A stretch of DNA of 27,243 nt, taken from CAYVMD01 sp964452465. Its GTDB lineage: Bacteria; Armatimonadota; JACIXR01. Position 1 is the first letter of the stretch. Every line of letters begins with the position of its first letter. The notes under the pieces were generated by a model that saw only the letters and a list, made by a program, of their open reading frames with translations, did not search any database and had not been told where the DNA came from. Of the stretch, positions 1 through 8,314 are shown in pieces. Position numbers and translations under genes: made by a program. The stretch is taken from positions 1 to 27,243 of the forward strand of contig CAYVMD010000028.1 of assembly GCA_964452465.1 (NCBI GenBank), given 5' to 3'.

Positions 1-174
1 ATCCAAAACACCGTATTCCGCATCGGACACCTCGGTTATGTCGACGAGATGGACGCTTTGACGGTCCTATCTGCTTTAGAGATAGGGCTGAAGGCTTTGG
101 GCTACCCCCTGGAATTGGGGAAGGGGGTAAGGTCCGCCGAGGAGTATATAACCGAGGAGATAAAGGAGGGTTGA
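1..174 (+). CDS. Class V aminotransferase, C-terminal fragment (serine-pyruvate/alanine-glyoxylate type)
   Basis: The window opens inside this gene; only the last 57 codons and the TGA are present. The visible segment contains FRIGHLGYVDEMD, followed by an amphipathic helix and a G-x-G-V tail. This matches the C-terminal small domain of PLP-dependent class V aminotransferases of the SgaA/PucG group, which transfer amino groups between serine or alanine and glyoxylate or pyruvate. The catalytic lysine lies upstream and cannot be seen. The stop is one base before the serA start, so the two are probably co-transcribed. That pairing, common in bacteria and archaea, supports a role in serine/glycine interconversion. 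Exact substrate specificity cannot be read from this fragment. Confidence 0.85.
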   Translation: MQNTVFRIGHLGYVDEMDALTVLSALEIGLKALGYPLELGKGVRSAEEYITEEIKEG

Positions 175-175
175 T

Positions 176-1759
176 ATGCCTAATAAGATATTGATATCAG
201 ACCAAATTTCGCCCAAGGGAGTGGAAATCCTTCAGCAATATCTGGAGGTGGATTACTCACCTGGGCTATCCAAGGAGGAGATATTGGCGAGGATCGCCCA
301 ATACGACGCCTTAATGGTGAGGAGTGGGACGAAGGTTACGCGAGACATAATAGAGGCAGGGGTTAACCTCAAGATAATCGGTCGAGCAGGAGTAGGGGTG
401 GATAATATAGATGTGGAGGCGGCGACGGAGAGGGGCATAGTGGTGGTCAATTCCCCCGGCGGAAATACAAGGGCAGCTGCGGAACATACCATAGCCCTCC
501 TCTTCGCCCTCGCCCGCAATATCCCCCAAGCCTATCTCTCCCTGAAGAAGGGAGAATGGAAGAGGAGCAAGTTCATGGGGACAGAGGTTCATGGCAAGAC
601 CCTGGGCGTAATCGGTCTGGGGAGGATCGGAGGAGAGGTAGCCAGAAGGGCAGTTGCCTTGGGGATGGAAGTCATCGCCTACGACCCCTACATAAGCGAG
701 GAGGTGGCGGAGCGCCTCCAGGTCAAATTGGTGGATCTGCCTACTCTGCTTTCCACTTCCGACTTCATAACCATCCATACCCCCCTAACCAAGGAGACCA
801 AGCATCTTATAGGGGAAAGGGAGCTGAACATGATGAAGAAGGGAGCGAGGATAATAAACACCGCCCGGGGAGGGATAATAGATGAGGTCGCTTTGGTTAA
901 CGCCATAAAGGAAGGCAAGATCGCGGGTGCTGCTATAGATGTCTTCGAGCAGGAGCCTCCCCCTCCAGATCATCCCCTCCTTCAATTGGAGGAGGTGATC
1001 GTTACCCCTCACCTCGGCGCTTCCACGGTGGAGGCGCAGGAGTTCGTTGCGGTCGATGTGGCTCAACAGATAGTCGATTTCTTCCAGGGGCTTCCTCCCT
1101 CCAGCCCGGTCAACCTTCCCGTCCTTCCTCCCGAACTCCTCCCCTACCTCCAGCCCTATCTTCAATTAGCGGAGAGGATGGGGAAACTGCTTGCTGGGAT
1201 AGCAGGGAAGCGCATAAGGCGAGTGGAGGTAACCTATCAAGGGCAGATAGCGGAGGTGGAGACGAGCACGATAACTCGCTCCCTGCTGAAGGGGCTCCTT
1301 CAGCCTATCCTTACCCTTCCCATCAATATCGTCAACGCCCCCCTCGTCGCAGAAAGCAGGGGGATAGAGATAAGGGAGACGAAAAGCTCTGCCCCCTCCG
1401 ACTATATCAACTTAGTGGTAGCAAAGGTCACAACGGAGGAAGGGGAAAGGCAGGTAGGGGGAACAATAGTGGGCAAGAGGGATTTGAGGATAGTCTACAT
1501 AGATGGCTATAGGGTGGATGTAGTCCCGGAGGGAATTGTCCTTATCACCTCCCATACCGATAAGCCGGGCATGATAGGGCAGGTGGGCACCATCCTGGGG
1601 AGAAGGGACATAAATATCGCTGGCATGCATGTGGGAAGGGAAACGAGGAGGGGTAGAGCGGTCATGGTGCTGAGCGTGGATGAGCCCATTTCCCCCGATG
1701 TCCTGCAGGAGATAGAGAGGGTGGACGGCATAGAGAAAGCCTGGGTGGTCGAATTTTAG
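176..1759 (+). CDS. serA: D-3-phosphoglycerate dehydrogenase (long form with ACT domain)
   Basis: Catalyses NAD-dependent oxidation of 3-phosphoglycerate to 3-phosphohydroxypyruvate, the first step of serine synthesis. At 527 residues it is the long form: catalytic and nucleotide-binding domains (about 1-310), an intervening domain (about 320-450) and a C-terminal ACT domain (about 455-527). The Rossmann motif GLGRIG is at 147-152. The catalytic Arg231 (in NTARGG), Glu260 (in FEQEP) and His279 (in TPHLG) are all present. The ACT domain normally binds serine for feedback inhibition, so allosteric control is likely. The start is ATG, preceded by AAGGAGGG at 163-170 inside the upstream gene, a good ribosome binding site. 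It sits between the aminotransferase and surE in one tight run. Confidence 0.97.
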   Translation: MPNKILISDQISPKGVEILQQYLEVDYSPGLSKEEILARIAQYDALMVRSGTKVTRDIIEAGVNLKIIGRAGVGVDNIDVEAATERGIVVVNSPGGNTRAAAEHTIALLFALARNIPQAYLSLKKGEWKRSKFMGTEVHGKTLGVIGLGRIGGEVARRAVALGMEVIAYDPYISEEVAERLQVKLVDLPTLLSTSDFITIHTPLTKETKHLIGERELNMMKKGARIINTARGGIIDEVALVNAIKEGKIAGAAIDVFEQEPPPPDHPLLQLEEVIVTPHLGASTVEAQEFVAVDVAQQIVDFFQGLPPSSPVNLPVLPPELLPYLQPYLQLAERMGKLLAGIAGKRIRRVEVTYQGQIAEVETSTITRSLLKGLLQPILTLPINIVNAPLVAESRGIEIRETKSSAPSDYINLVVAKVTTEEGERQVGGTIVGKRDLRIVYIDGYRVDVVPEGIVLITSHTDKPGMIGQVGTILGRRDINIAGMHVGRETRRGRAVMVLSVDEPISPDVLQEIERVDGIEKAWVVEF

Positions 1760-1772
1760 GAGGTTAGAAGTT

Positions 1773-2534
1773 TTGGCAATCCTTCTCACCAACGACGACG
1801 GGCTTGAGGCGGAGTTGCTATTCGCTCTATGGGAGAGGCTACGCTCCCTCCAAGAGGTGCTCGTGGTAGTGCCCGAGGGGGAGAAAAGCGCCTCCTCCCA
1901 TAGCCTTACCCTCCATCGCCCCCTTGTTGTGAAGGAGGTCAAATGGGAGGGCAACCTCTCCCTGTTCGCTTTGCAAGGCACGCCGGCGGATTGCGTGCTC
2001 TTCGCCAAAAGAGGGCTTTCCGCCGATATACAACTTGTCGTTTCGGGCATAAACAAGGGTCCAAATTTGGGATGGGACATCTTCTATTCTGGCACCGTTG
2101 GCGCAGCCATGGAGGGCGCCATGCAAGGCATAACCTCTTTCTCCATCTCTCTCGACGACAAGGGGGATAGGCTCTTTTGGGAAACCGCCCTTACAGTGGC
2201 GGAGAGGTTGGCGAAGATCCTCCTTACCCATCCTCTTCCTCCCTTCATTTTCCTCAATGTCAATGTCCCCAACCTTCCTTTGGAGAAGGTAAAAGGGGTA
2301 GCGCTAACCCGCCTCGGTAAGAGGATGTATCCCTCTCCCCTGAGGCAGATCTATCAAGAGGGAGATAAGAAGGTGTTCTGGGTGGGAGGGGAAGAACCTG
2401 TCGACGAGGGAGGCGAGGGAACGGATGTCTACGAATTATCCCGGGGGAAGATAAGCATAACCCCCCTGGGCTGGGACCTAACCGCTTACGAAGCCCTTTC
2501 CATCCTTAGGGAATGGCGATGGGACCTGGTGTAA
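1773..2534 (+). CDS. surE: 5'/3'-nucleotidase SurE (survival protein)
   Basis: Metal-dependent phosphatase that dephosphorylates nucleoside monophosphates; a cytoplasmic housekeeping enzyme. At 253 residues it has the usual family length. The N-terminal metal motif TNDDG is at residues 6-10 (Asp8, Asp9), a serine ligand region follows near residue 39, and SGINKGPNLG is at 91-100 with the ligand Asn94. The start is TTG, chosen because AGGAGG lies about 9 bases upstream (1758-1763) and the family always begins a few residues before NDDG. The gene follows serA by 13 bases and overlaps the next gene by 22 bases, so it belongs to the same transcript. Confidence 0.95.
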   Translation: MAILLTNDDGLEAELLFALWERLRSLQEVLVVVPEGEKSASSHSLTLHRPLVVKEVKWEGNLSLFALQGTPADCVLFAKRGLSADIQLVVSGINKGPNLGWDIFYSGTVGAAMEGAMQGITSFSISLDDKGDRLFWETALTVAERLAKILLTHPLPPFIFLNVNVPNLPLEKVKGVALTRLGKRMYPSPLRQIYQEGDKKVFWVGGEEPVDEGGEGTDVYELSRGKISITPLGWDLTAYEALSILREWRWDLV

Positions 2535-3460
2535 GGAAGACCTATCCCTCTTACCTTGCCCTCTACGAGAGCGGGGAGCTGGACCGCAGGATCGAGTCCG
2601 CATATGGGAGGTTGGAGAAATGCCAACTTTGCCCCCGCAGGTGTGGGGTTAACCGCCTGCGGGATGAAAGGGGCGTTTGTCGAACCGGTAGAAAGGCGGT
2701 GATCTCTTCCTTTGGACCCCATTTCGGAGAGGAGGATCCCCTCGTGGGAAGAGGAGGCTCGGGCACCATATTCGTCACCCATTGCAACCTCGGCTGTATA
2801 TTCTGCCAAAATTACGAGATAAGCCATTTGGGGATAGGTAGCGAGGTGAGCGACGAGGAATTCGCCCAAATGATGCTCCATCTCCAAAGGATAGGATGTC
2901 ATAACATCAACATAGTCACCCCCTCCTTCATCGTCCCCCAACTCCTATCTGCATTGAAGATAGCTATAGGGAAGGGATTGCACCTCCCTCTCGTCTATAA
3001 TTCCAGCGGCTATGATGCAGTGGAGACTTTAAAATTATTGGAGGGGGTAGTGGACATCTATATGCCGGATGCCAAATTCGCCGATCCCCAGGTGGCGAAG
3101 GAACTATGCAACGCTCCCGATTACCCCCAGGTTATGAAGGAGGCGATAAAGGAGATGCACAGGCAAGTGGGGGATCTGGTTATAAACGATGAAGGGATAG
3201 CGGTAAGGGGGCTTTTGGTGAGGCACCTCGTCCTTCCCAACGGTCTGGCAGGGACGGAGGAGATTTGTCGGTTCCTCGTCGAGGAGGTTTCTCCCCATAC
3301 CTACATAAACATAATGGCGCAATACCGCCCCTGCTACCGGGCGAGGGAAAAGGAGGGAATGAATAGGAGGATAACCGAGGAGGAATTCCGCTCCGCGTTG
3401 GAAACCGCTCGCCGCTGTGGTTTGTATAGGTTCGATAAGCCTCGCTACTTCTGGCTTTAA
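2513..3460 (+). CDS. Radical SAM protein, PflX-like (pyruvate formate-lyase activating enzyme-related, COG1313 type)
   Basis: A 315-residue radical SAM enzyme. The cluster motif C-x3-C-x2-C is at Cys91, Cys95 and Cys98, in THCNLGCIFCQN. An N-terminal group Cys37-x2-Cys40-x3-Cys44 with Cys56 follows the pattern typical of PflX-like proteins and may bind a second metal site. The rest resembles the radical SAM barrel, with a VDIYMPDAKF segment. The family is related to glycyl-radical-enzyme activases, but the substrate of this branch is not established. No glycyl radical enzyme is in the window. The start ATG overlaps the end of surE; a second in-frame ATG six bases on is an alternative. It ends 20 bases from the convergent deoB, with no clear terminator hairpin between them. 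Confidence 0.85.
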   Translation: MAMGPGVRKTYPSYLALYESGELDRRIESAYGRLEKCQLCPRRCGVNRLRDERGVCRTGRKAVISSFGPHFGEEDPLVGRGGSGTIFVTHCNLGCIFCQNYEISHLGIGSEVSDEEFAQMMLHLQRIGCHNINIVTPSFIVPQLLSALKIAIGKGLHLPLVYNSSGYDAVETLKLLEGVVDIYMPDAKFADPQVAKELCNAPDYPQVMKEAIKEMHRQVGDLVINDEGIAVRGLLVRHLVLPNGLAGTEEICRFLVEEVSPHTYINIMAQYRPCYRAREKEGMNRRITEEEFRSALETARRCGLYRFDKPRYFWL

Positions 3461-3479
3461 ACCTTTTTGCTTTCCCCTT

Positions 3480-4631
3480 TTATTTCTCTAGGAATGAACA
3501 TCCCCTGCGGGGATAGCCCAACTGGAATATTTCGCTAACCGTCATCGCTAAATCCGCGAAGGTCTTGCGAGTGCCCAAATCCCTGCCCCTTTCACCCCTC
3601 TTATAGAAGAGTATGGGAACATATTCCCTGCTGTGGTCGGTGGAAGGAGTAGTGGGATCGCAACCATGGTCCGCCGTTAGGAAGAGGTAGTCATCTCCTG
3701 TCTTGTCCAGAAGATGGGGGAGAAAATCGTCGAATTCTTTCAATGCTCGGGCAAATCCTTCCGGATCGTTGCGATGTCCATACACCATATCGAAATCCAC
3801 CAGGTTCGCCAGGAGGATTCCCTCCCATTTCTCCTCCAGTGCCTTCCCTATTCCCTCCATAGTTTCCTCGTTGCCCTGAGTGGGCACCCATCGTGTAAAA
3901 CCTCTCCCCACAAATATATCGTATACCTTTCCCACCGCCACTACCTCTAATCCTTTTCCCTTGGCGTAATCCAAGATCGTTTCGCGGGGTGGCGGAAGAG
4001 AGAAATCCTTTCTATGGGGTGTTCTATAAAAAGAGCCCGGTTCGCCTCGGAAGGGACGAGCTATAACCCTCCCCACGGAATGCTTTCCCCTTAAGAGCCT
4101 CCTTGCCTTCTTGCACATATCGTAAAGTTCCTCCAATGGGATTACCTCCTCGTGACAGGCTATCTGGAACACGCTATCCGCGGATGTGTAAACGATGGGA
4201 TAGCCGGTGCGCATGTGCTCCTCCCCGAGCTCCTTGATTATCTCCGTCCCCGAGGCGGGTTTGTTGCCCAGTATATCCCTCCCGATCATCTTTTTGAAGG
4301 GTTCTATGATCTCGGGAGGAAAGCCACTGGGATAAGTGGGGAAGGGCTTTCGCTTTATCAATCCCATCAATTCCCAATGCCCGATGGTTGTGTCCTTGCC
4401 CGGGGAGCGCTCCGCCATCTTCCCGAAGGACGCCATAGGCTCAGGAGAGGGAGGGATCCCCAAAATGGGGACGATGTTCCCCAATCCCATTTTCTGTAGG
4501 TTGGGCAGATTTAATCCCCCCAGATATTTAGCCAGGTTCTGCAGGGTAGCAGAACCCTCGTCTCGGTAGAGATGGGCATCCGGTAACTCTCCCACCCCCA
4601 CCCCGTCTAAGACGACGATTATAGACCTCAT
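3480..4631 (-). CDS. deoB: Phosphopentomutase
   Basis: Interconverts ribose 1-phosphate and ribose 5-phosphate (and the deoxy forms) in nucleoside salvage; cytoplasmic, manganese-dependent, alkaline phosphatase superfamily. The 383-residue product has the family landmarks: the metal-binding VLDGVGVGELPDA start, the phospho-threonine region KDTTIGHWELMG near residues 79-90, VDFDMVYGHRNDP, and the C-terminal metal site with TADHGCDPTTPSTDHSREYVP. The start ATG lies one base beyond the xerD stop, so translation is probably coupled. An xerD-deoB pair also occurs in Bacillus (ripX-drm). It is the last gene of the minus-strand directon that begins with hdrC. Confidence 0.96.
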   Translation of the reverse strand: MRSIIVVLDGVGVGELPDAHLYRDEGSATLQNLAKYLGGLNLPNLQKMGLGNIVPILGIPPSPEPMASFGKMAERSPGKDTTIGHWELMGLIKRKPFPTYPSGFPPEIIEPFKKMIGRDILGNKPASGTEIIKELGEEHMRTGYPIVYTSADSVFQIACHEEVIPLEELYDMCKKARRLLRGKHSVGRVIARPFRGEPGSFYRTPHRKDFSLPPPRETILDYAKGKGLEVVAVGKVYDIFVGRGFTRWVPTQGNEETMEGIGKALEEKWEGILLANLVDFDMVYGHRNDPEGFARALKEFDDFLPHLLDKTGDDYLFLTADHGCDPTTPSTDHSREYVPILFYKRGERGRDLGTRKTFADLAMTVSEIFQLGYPRRGCSFLEK

Positions 4632-4632
4632 C

Positions 4633-5514
4633 TCATGCCCTGGGATGAGCCTTCTTATAGATCTCCCTCAGATACTGGGTCGTTATGTGGGTGTAGATCT
4701 CCGTGGTGGCTATGGAGCTGTGCCCGAGCATCTCCTGAATGGAACGGAGATCTGCTCCCCCTTCCAGGAGATGAGTAGCGAAGGAATGCCTGAATGTATG
4801 GGGGGAGACCTTCCTCTTTATTCCCGCTGAACGGGCGTATTTCTTCACCATCTTCCAGATGCTCACCCTGGATAGCTTCCCACCCCCTCGGCGTAGGAAT
4901 AGCCAGCGAGGGTTACCCTTCGCTAAAAAGGGGCGGGAGGTCTGGAGATAAATTTTGATCCATTTTATCGCCATCTCCCCTGCGGGCACCAACCTTTGCT
5001 TGCCCCCCTTGCCTCGGCAGCGGAGGAAACCTCCCTCCAAATCCACATCCTCCAACCGCAGGTTGGAAGCCTCGGATATCCTCAAACCACACCCATAGAG
5101 GACCTCCAGGATCGCCCTATCCCTTACGCCATAGATGTCGGTGGTAAGGGGCTGGGATAGGATAGCCTCTACCTCTTCAACGCTAAGGGTGTTGGGCAAG
5201 GATTTGGGCGGGGCAGATATCTCCAAGGATTCATATAAACCCGCTTCTATATATCCTTCCCTTTGGAGGAATTTTAGAAAGCCCTTCAAAGCGGAGACCT
5301 TTCTCATCACGCTTCGAGGCTTGAACTTTCGCCTCAGATGGGAAAGATAGGCGAGCGTGATCTCCTCCGTTAGGTCTTGGGGTTCCTTTATACCCTTCCT
5401 CTCCAAAAAGCGGAGGAATTGCATCAGGTCCACCCTATAGGAGGAAAGGGTGTTCTGGGCGAGTCCTCGTTCCGCCCTTAGATAATAGAGGAATTCCCTG
5501 AGCCTCTTCTCCAT
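4633..5514 (-). CDS. xerD: Site-specific tyrosine recombinase, XerC/XerD family
   Basis: Probable chromosome-dimer resolvase acting at a dif site. At 293 residues it has the usual XerC/D length, with an N-terminal SAM-like core-binding domain (about 1-95) and a catalytic domain (about 105-293). The catalytic set is complete: Arg145 (in GCGLRISE), Lys169 or Lys172 in the beta-hairpin, His239 and Arg242 (in HTFRHSFATH), His265 (in MLGHSS) and nucleophile Tyr274 (in EIYTH). Adjacency to deoB favours XerD over XerC. No flanking repeats, phage genes or tRNA suggest a mobile-element integrase. It follows the small TauE gene by only two bases. Confidence 0.92.
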   Translation of the reverse strand: MEKRLREFLYYLRAERGLAQNTLSSYRVDLMQFLRFLERKGIKEPQDLTEEITLAYLSHLRRKFKPRSVMRKVSALKGFLKFLQREGYIEAGLYESLEISAPPKSLPNTLSVEEVEAILSQPLTTDIYGVRDRAILEVLYGCGLRISEASNLRLEDVDLEGGFLRCRGKGGKQRLVPAGEMAIKWIKIYLQTSRPFLAKGNPRWLFLRRGGGKLSRVSIWKMVKKYARSAGIKRKVSPHTFRHSFATHLLEGGADLRSIQEMLGHSSIATTEIYTHITTQYLREIYKKAHPRA

Positions 5515-5516
5515 AT

Positions 5517-5894
5517 TCAGGAACGGGAGAAGAACATCCGCAGGGCTATCAGGATGATAACTACAGCGAGCAGTTTCTTCACTAAGGGAGCGGGTAGGGA
5601 AGACACCCAGGTTGCCCCCAAGAAGGCGCCTATAAGGGAGCCTCCCCAGATCATGATCGCCACCTTGAGGTCCGTATTGCCGTAATGAGCATGGCGGAGG
5701 GTCCCTACCAAGGCGGTGGGAACTATCACCGCCAAACTTGTCCCTATCGCCTTTAAGACGGGCATCTTGAAGAACTCCGTTAGGATGGGGATGATTATCA
5801 CCCCGCCTCCCAATCCGAAGAACCCGCTGAAAGTGCCCATGATAACCCCACTGGCAACAAGCCCCAATACGCCTATCAGCGTAAGACCTTCCAT
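5517..5894 (-). CDS. Half-size TauE/SafE-family membrane protein
   Basis: A 125-residue hydrophobic protein with about four predicted membrane segments. The N-terminal GTFSGFFGLGGGVIIIPIL is the signature of the TauE/SafE (TSUP) family, associated with export of sulfite, sulfoacetate or similar organosulfur anions. Most family members have about 250 residues formed by two such repeats, so this one is a single repeat and would have to dimerise to make a full transporter. The reading frame is intact and ends cleanly at TGA two bases before xerD, so it does not look like a truncation in progress. It overlaps the end of mvhD by 19 bases. Substrate unknown. Confidence 0.85.
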   Translation of the reverse strand: MEGLTLIGVLGLVASGVIMGTFSGFFGLGGGVIIIPILTEFFKMPVLKAIGTSLAVIVPTALVGTLRHAHYGNTDLKVAIMIWGGSLIGAFLGATWVSSLPAPLVKKLLAVVIILIALRMFFSRS

Positions 5895-6340
5895 AATTCC
5901 TCCTTAGAAGGTAATTTTTCGAAGACCCCCTCCTTCAAGGGTCCGATCTTTCTTATCCTCTCCGTCATCTCCCCAACCACTTGGGCGAACTTCTGCCCCT
6001 CTGCTGCAGATATCCACCTTATTTCCAACCTCTCGGGCTCTATCCCCACGAAATGGAGCAGTTTTTCCACCAACATGAACCTCCGCCTCGCATAGAAATT
6101 GCCCTTGGAGTAGTGACAATCGCCGGGATGACAACCCGCCACTAATACTCCGTCAAACCCCTCCCTGAACCCCTTTATGATGAAATAGGGATCCATCCGT
6201 GCGGAACAGGGAAAGCGGATGATGCGGACTGTAGGAGGGTAAGGGATGCGGGACATACCTGCCAAGTCCGCACCCGCATAGGCGCACCATCTACAAAGCA
6301 GAGCTAATATCTTCGGTTCCCATTCCTTTTCAGCGCTCAA
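5876..6340 (-). CDS. mvhD: MvhD/FrhD-like iron-sulfur subunit of the Hdr complex
   Basis: A 154-residue soluble protein matching the MvhD/FlpD family, which carries a [2Fe-2S] cluster and passes electrons from an input enzyme (hydrogenase, formate dehydrogenase or another partner) to HdrA. Conserved cysteines are visible at Cys16 and Cys19 (in LCRWCAYAGAD), Cys45 (in RFPCSARMD), and Cys70 and Cys75 (in VAGCHPGDCHY). The gene overlaps hdrA by 11 bases and belongs to the same operon. No MvhA/MvhG hydrogenase, FdhAB, FlxABC or MetVF homologue is present in the window, so its electron donor is not identified here. Family assignment is strong; the physiological partner is unknown. Confidence 0.93.
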   Translation of the reverse strand: MSAEKEWEPKILALLCRWCAYAGADLAGMSRIPYPPTVRIIRFPCSARMDPYFIIKGFREGFDGVLVAGCHPGDCHYSKGNFYARRRFMLVEKLLHFVGIEPERLEIRWISAAEGQKFAQVVGEMTERIRKIGPLKEGVFEKLPSKEELWKVLR

Positions 6341-8312
6341 CTCTGGACAATCCCTCCAATTGGGCTATCAATTGTTCCGAGGTGTAGCCGAGAAGGTCTA
6401 TGGCTTGAGAACGGCAAGCGGAGGCACAATTCCCGCACCCTTGGCACAATCCCTCGTTCACCTGCGCTATCCTGCGTTCTCCTTCTTTGCCCCTTTCCAC
6501 CAAAACCTCCTCCTCTATCGCTGAGTAAGGACACACCTCTTTGCAGGCAAAACAGCCCACACATTTTTCCTTGTTCACCCGTGCCACAATGGGTTCCGAG
6601 TAGAAGAAATCCTCCTGGAGGAGCTCGATCGCCTTTGCTGCAGCTGCTGACGCCTGGGCTACGCTATCCGGTATATCCTTGGGACCTTGACAACCTCCCG
6701 CCAGGAAGATGCCCTTCGTGGTCGTTTCCACCGGTCGCAACTTGGGGTGGGCTTCCATGAACCACCCGTATTCGTCCGTGGAGATGCGCAGTTTCTGGGC
6801 GAGGTCCTTGGCATCCTTTTGAGGGGTGAGGGCGGTGGCCAAAACCACCATGTCCGCCTCTATGAGCACCTGTTGCCCCAATAGGGTATCCGTTCCCTGC
6901 ACTATCAATTTGCCATTTTGAGGATATATCCTTCCCACCCTTCCCCTTATATAATTCGCCCCGAACTCCTGCTGAACCCTCCTCACGAATTCCTCGTAGC
7001 CCTTTCCAAATGCCCTTATATCTATATAAAAAATGTATATCTTCGCATTGGGCAGGTGTTCCTTCAATAGGAGGGCTTCCTTTGCGGTATACATACAGCA
7101 AACGCGTGAGCAGTAGGGATAGCCCTTTTGCTCATCTCGTGAGCCCACGCATTGGATGAAAACCACGCTTTCGGGGTGCTTCCCATCCGAAGGGCGCACT
7201 ATCTCCCCCTTTGTGGGTCCCGAGGAGTTAATCATCCTCTCCAATTGGATGGCGGGAATGATATCGGGGTATCTCCCTACCCCATATTCCTGGTAGGGGG
7301 AGGGATCGAATGTATCTATCCCCGTGGCCACTATTATGGCGCCGAACTTCTCGTTTATGAAGGAATCCTCCTGGGAGTAATCTACCGCTCCCCGAGGGCA
7401 TATTTTGGCACATATTCCGCATTTCCCTTCCTTGAACCACCGGCAGGACTCCCTATCTATCACCGGTACCAAAGGAATCGCTTGAGGGAAGGGGACATAG
7501 ATCGCCTTTCTTTCTCCTAAGCCCTCGTCGAACTCGCTCTTCGCCCTTGTGGGACATTTCTCCCAGCAAAGCCCACAACCATTGCAAAGGTTTTCGTCCA
7601 CGGAGCGTGCTTTCCTTCTTATCCTTACCTCGAAGTTCCCCGCAAATCCCTTTACCTCCTCCACCTCGCTGTAGGTCAATATCTTGATGCGGGGATGGCG
7701 ATAGCAATCCACCATCTTCGGGGCGAGGATGCACATGGCGCAATCCAAAGTAGGGAAGGTTTTGTCGAACTGCGCCATCCTACCCCCAATGCTCGGGCTT
7801 CTTTCCACCAGGTAAACCTGAAAGCCTGCGGAGGCTATATCCAAAGCGGATTGAATGCCTGCAACGCCTCCCCCGATCACCAACGCCTTCTTCTCCACGG
7901 GGAACTCCAGCGTCTCCAGGGGGATAGCCCTCTTCACCCTTTCCACCGCTGCTGCTACCAATTCGAACGCCTTCTTGGTAGCGGATTCCCTATCGTCGTG
8001 CACCCAGGAATCCTGCTCCCTTATGTTCGCCATCTCGAATAGGTAGGGATTGAGTCCTGCGGATTCCACCGCTCTCTGGAAGGTTGCCTCGTGCATGGAG
8101 GGCGAGCAGGCAGCCACTACTATCCTATCCAGGTTGTGCTCCTTTATGGCTTGCGCGATTAACTCCTGCCCCGGATCGGAGCACATGTATCTGTAGGTGG
8201 TGGAGAAGACAACGCCAGGGATGGAAGCGATTTCCTGGGCAACCTTTTCAACATCAACCGTCCTGGCGATATTCACTCCACACCAACAGATGAAAACGCC
8301 TACCCTCGGCAT
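6330..8312 (-). CDS. hdrA: Heterodisulfide reductase-type subunit A (HdrA), FAD iron-sulfur protein
   Basis: A 660-residue FAD and multi-[4Fe-4S] protein, the bifurcating core of HdrABC complexes. In order: an N-terminal domain with Cys9, Cys11 and Cys44; a FAD Rossmann motif VIGGGVAG at about 145-152; the HdrA hallmark TFPTLDCAMC at 185-194; a first ferredoxin pair (CNGCGLCWEKCP at 243-254, and Cys290 with CGICAKICP from 298); the second half of the flavin fold; and a C-terminal ferredoxin pair (CVGCFACKEVCP at 584-595, CQGCGNCASACR at 623-634). The length matches methanogen and sulfate-reducer HdrA. A strong GGAGG precedes the start. In non-methanogens the substrate of HdrB is uncertain, so the electron acceptor remains open. 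Confidence 0.95.
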   Translation of the reverse strand: MPRVGVFICWCGVNIARTVDVEKVAQEIASIPGVVFSTTYRYMCSDPGQELIAQAIKEHNLDRIVVAACSPSMHEATFQRAVESAGLNPYLFEMANIREQDSWVHDDRESATKKAFELVAAAVERVKRAIPLETLEFPVEKKALVIGGGVAGIQSALDIASAGFQVYLVERSPSIGGRMAQFDKTFPTLDCAMCILAPKMVDCYRHPRIKILTYSEVEEVKGFAGNFEVRIRRKARSVDENLCNGCGLCWEKCPTRAKSEFDEGLGERKAIYVPFPQAIPLVPVIDRESCRWFKEGKCGICAKICPRGAVDYSQEDSFINEKFGAIIVATGIDTFDPSPYQEYGVGRYPDIIPAIQLERMINSSGPTKGEIVRPSDGKHPESVVFIQCVGSRDEQKGYPYCSRVCCMYTAKEALLLKEHLPNAKIYIFYIDIRAFGKGYEEFVRRVQQEFGANYIRGRVGRIYPQNGKLIVQGTDTLLGQQVLIEADMVVLATALTPQKDAKDLAQKLRISTDEYGWFMEAHPKLRPVETTTKGIFLAGGCQGPKDIPDSVAQASAAAAKAIELLQEDFFYSEPIVARVNKEKCVGCFACKEVCPYSAIEEEVLVERGKEGERRIAQVNEGLCQGCGNCASACRSQAIDLLGYTSEQLIAQLEGLSRVER

Positions 8313-8314
8313 AT

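Noticed and set aside
3461..3479. T-rich spacer between the convergent radical SAM and deoB genes as a bidirectional terminator
   Set aside because: There are T-runs but no inverted repeat to form a stem.
4633..5514. Tyrosine recombinase as a sign of an integrated mobile element
   Set aside because: Housekeeping XerC/D length, all catalytic residues present, next to deoB as in Bacillus, and no att-like repeats, tRNA or phage genes nearby.
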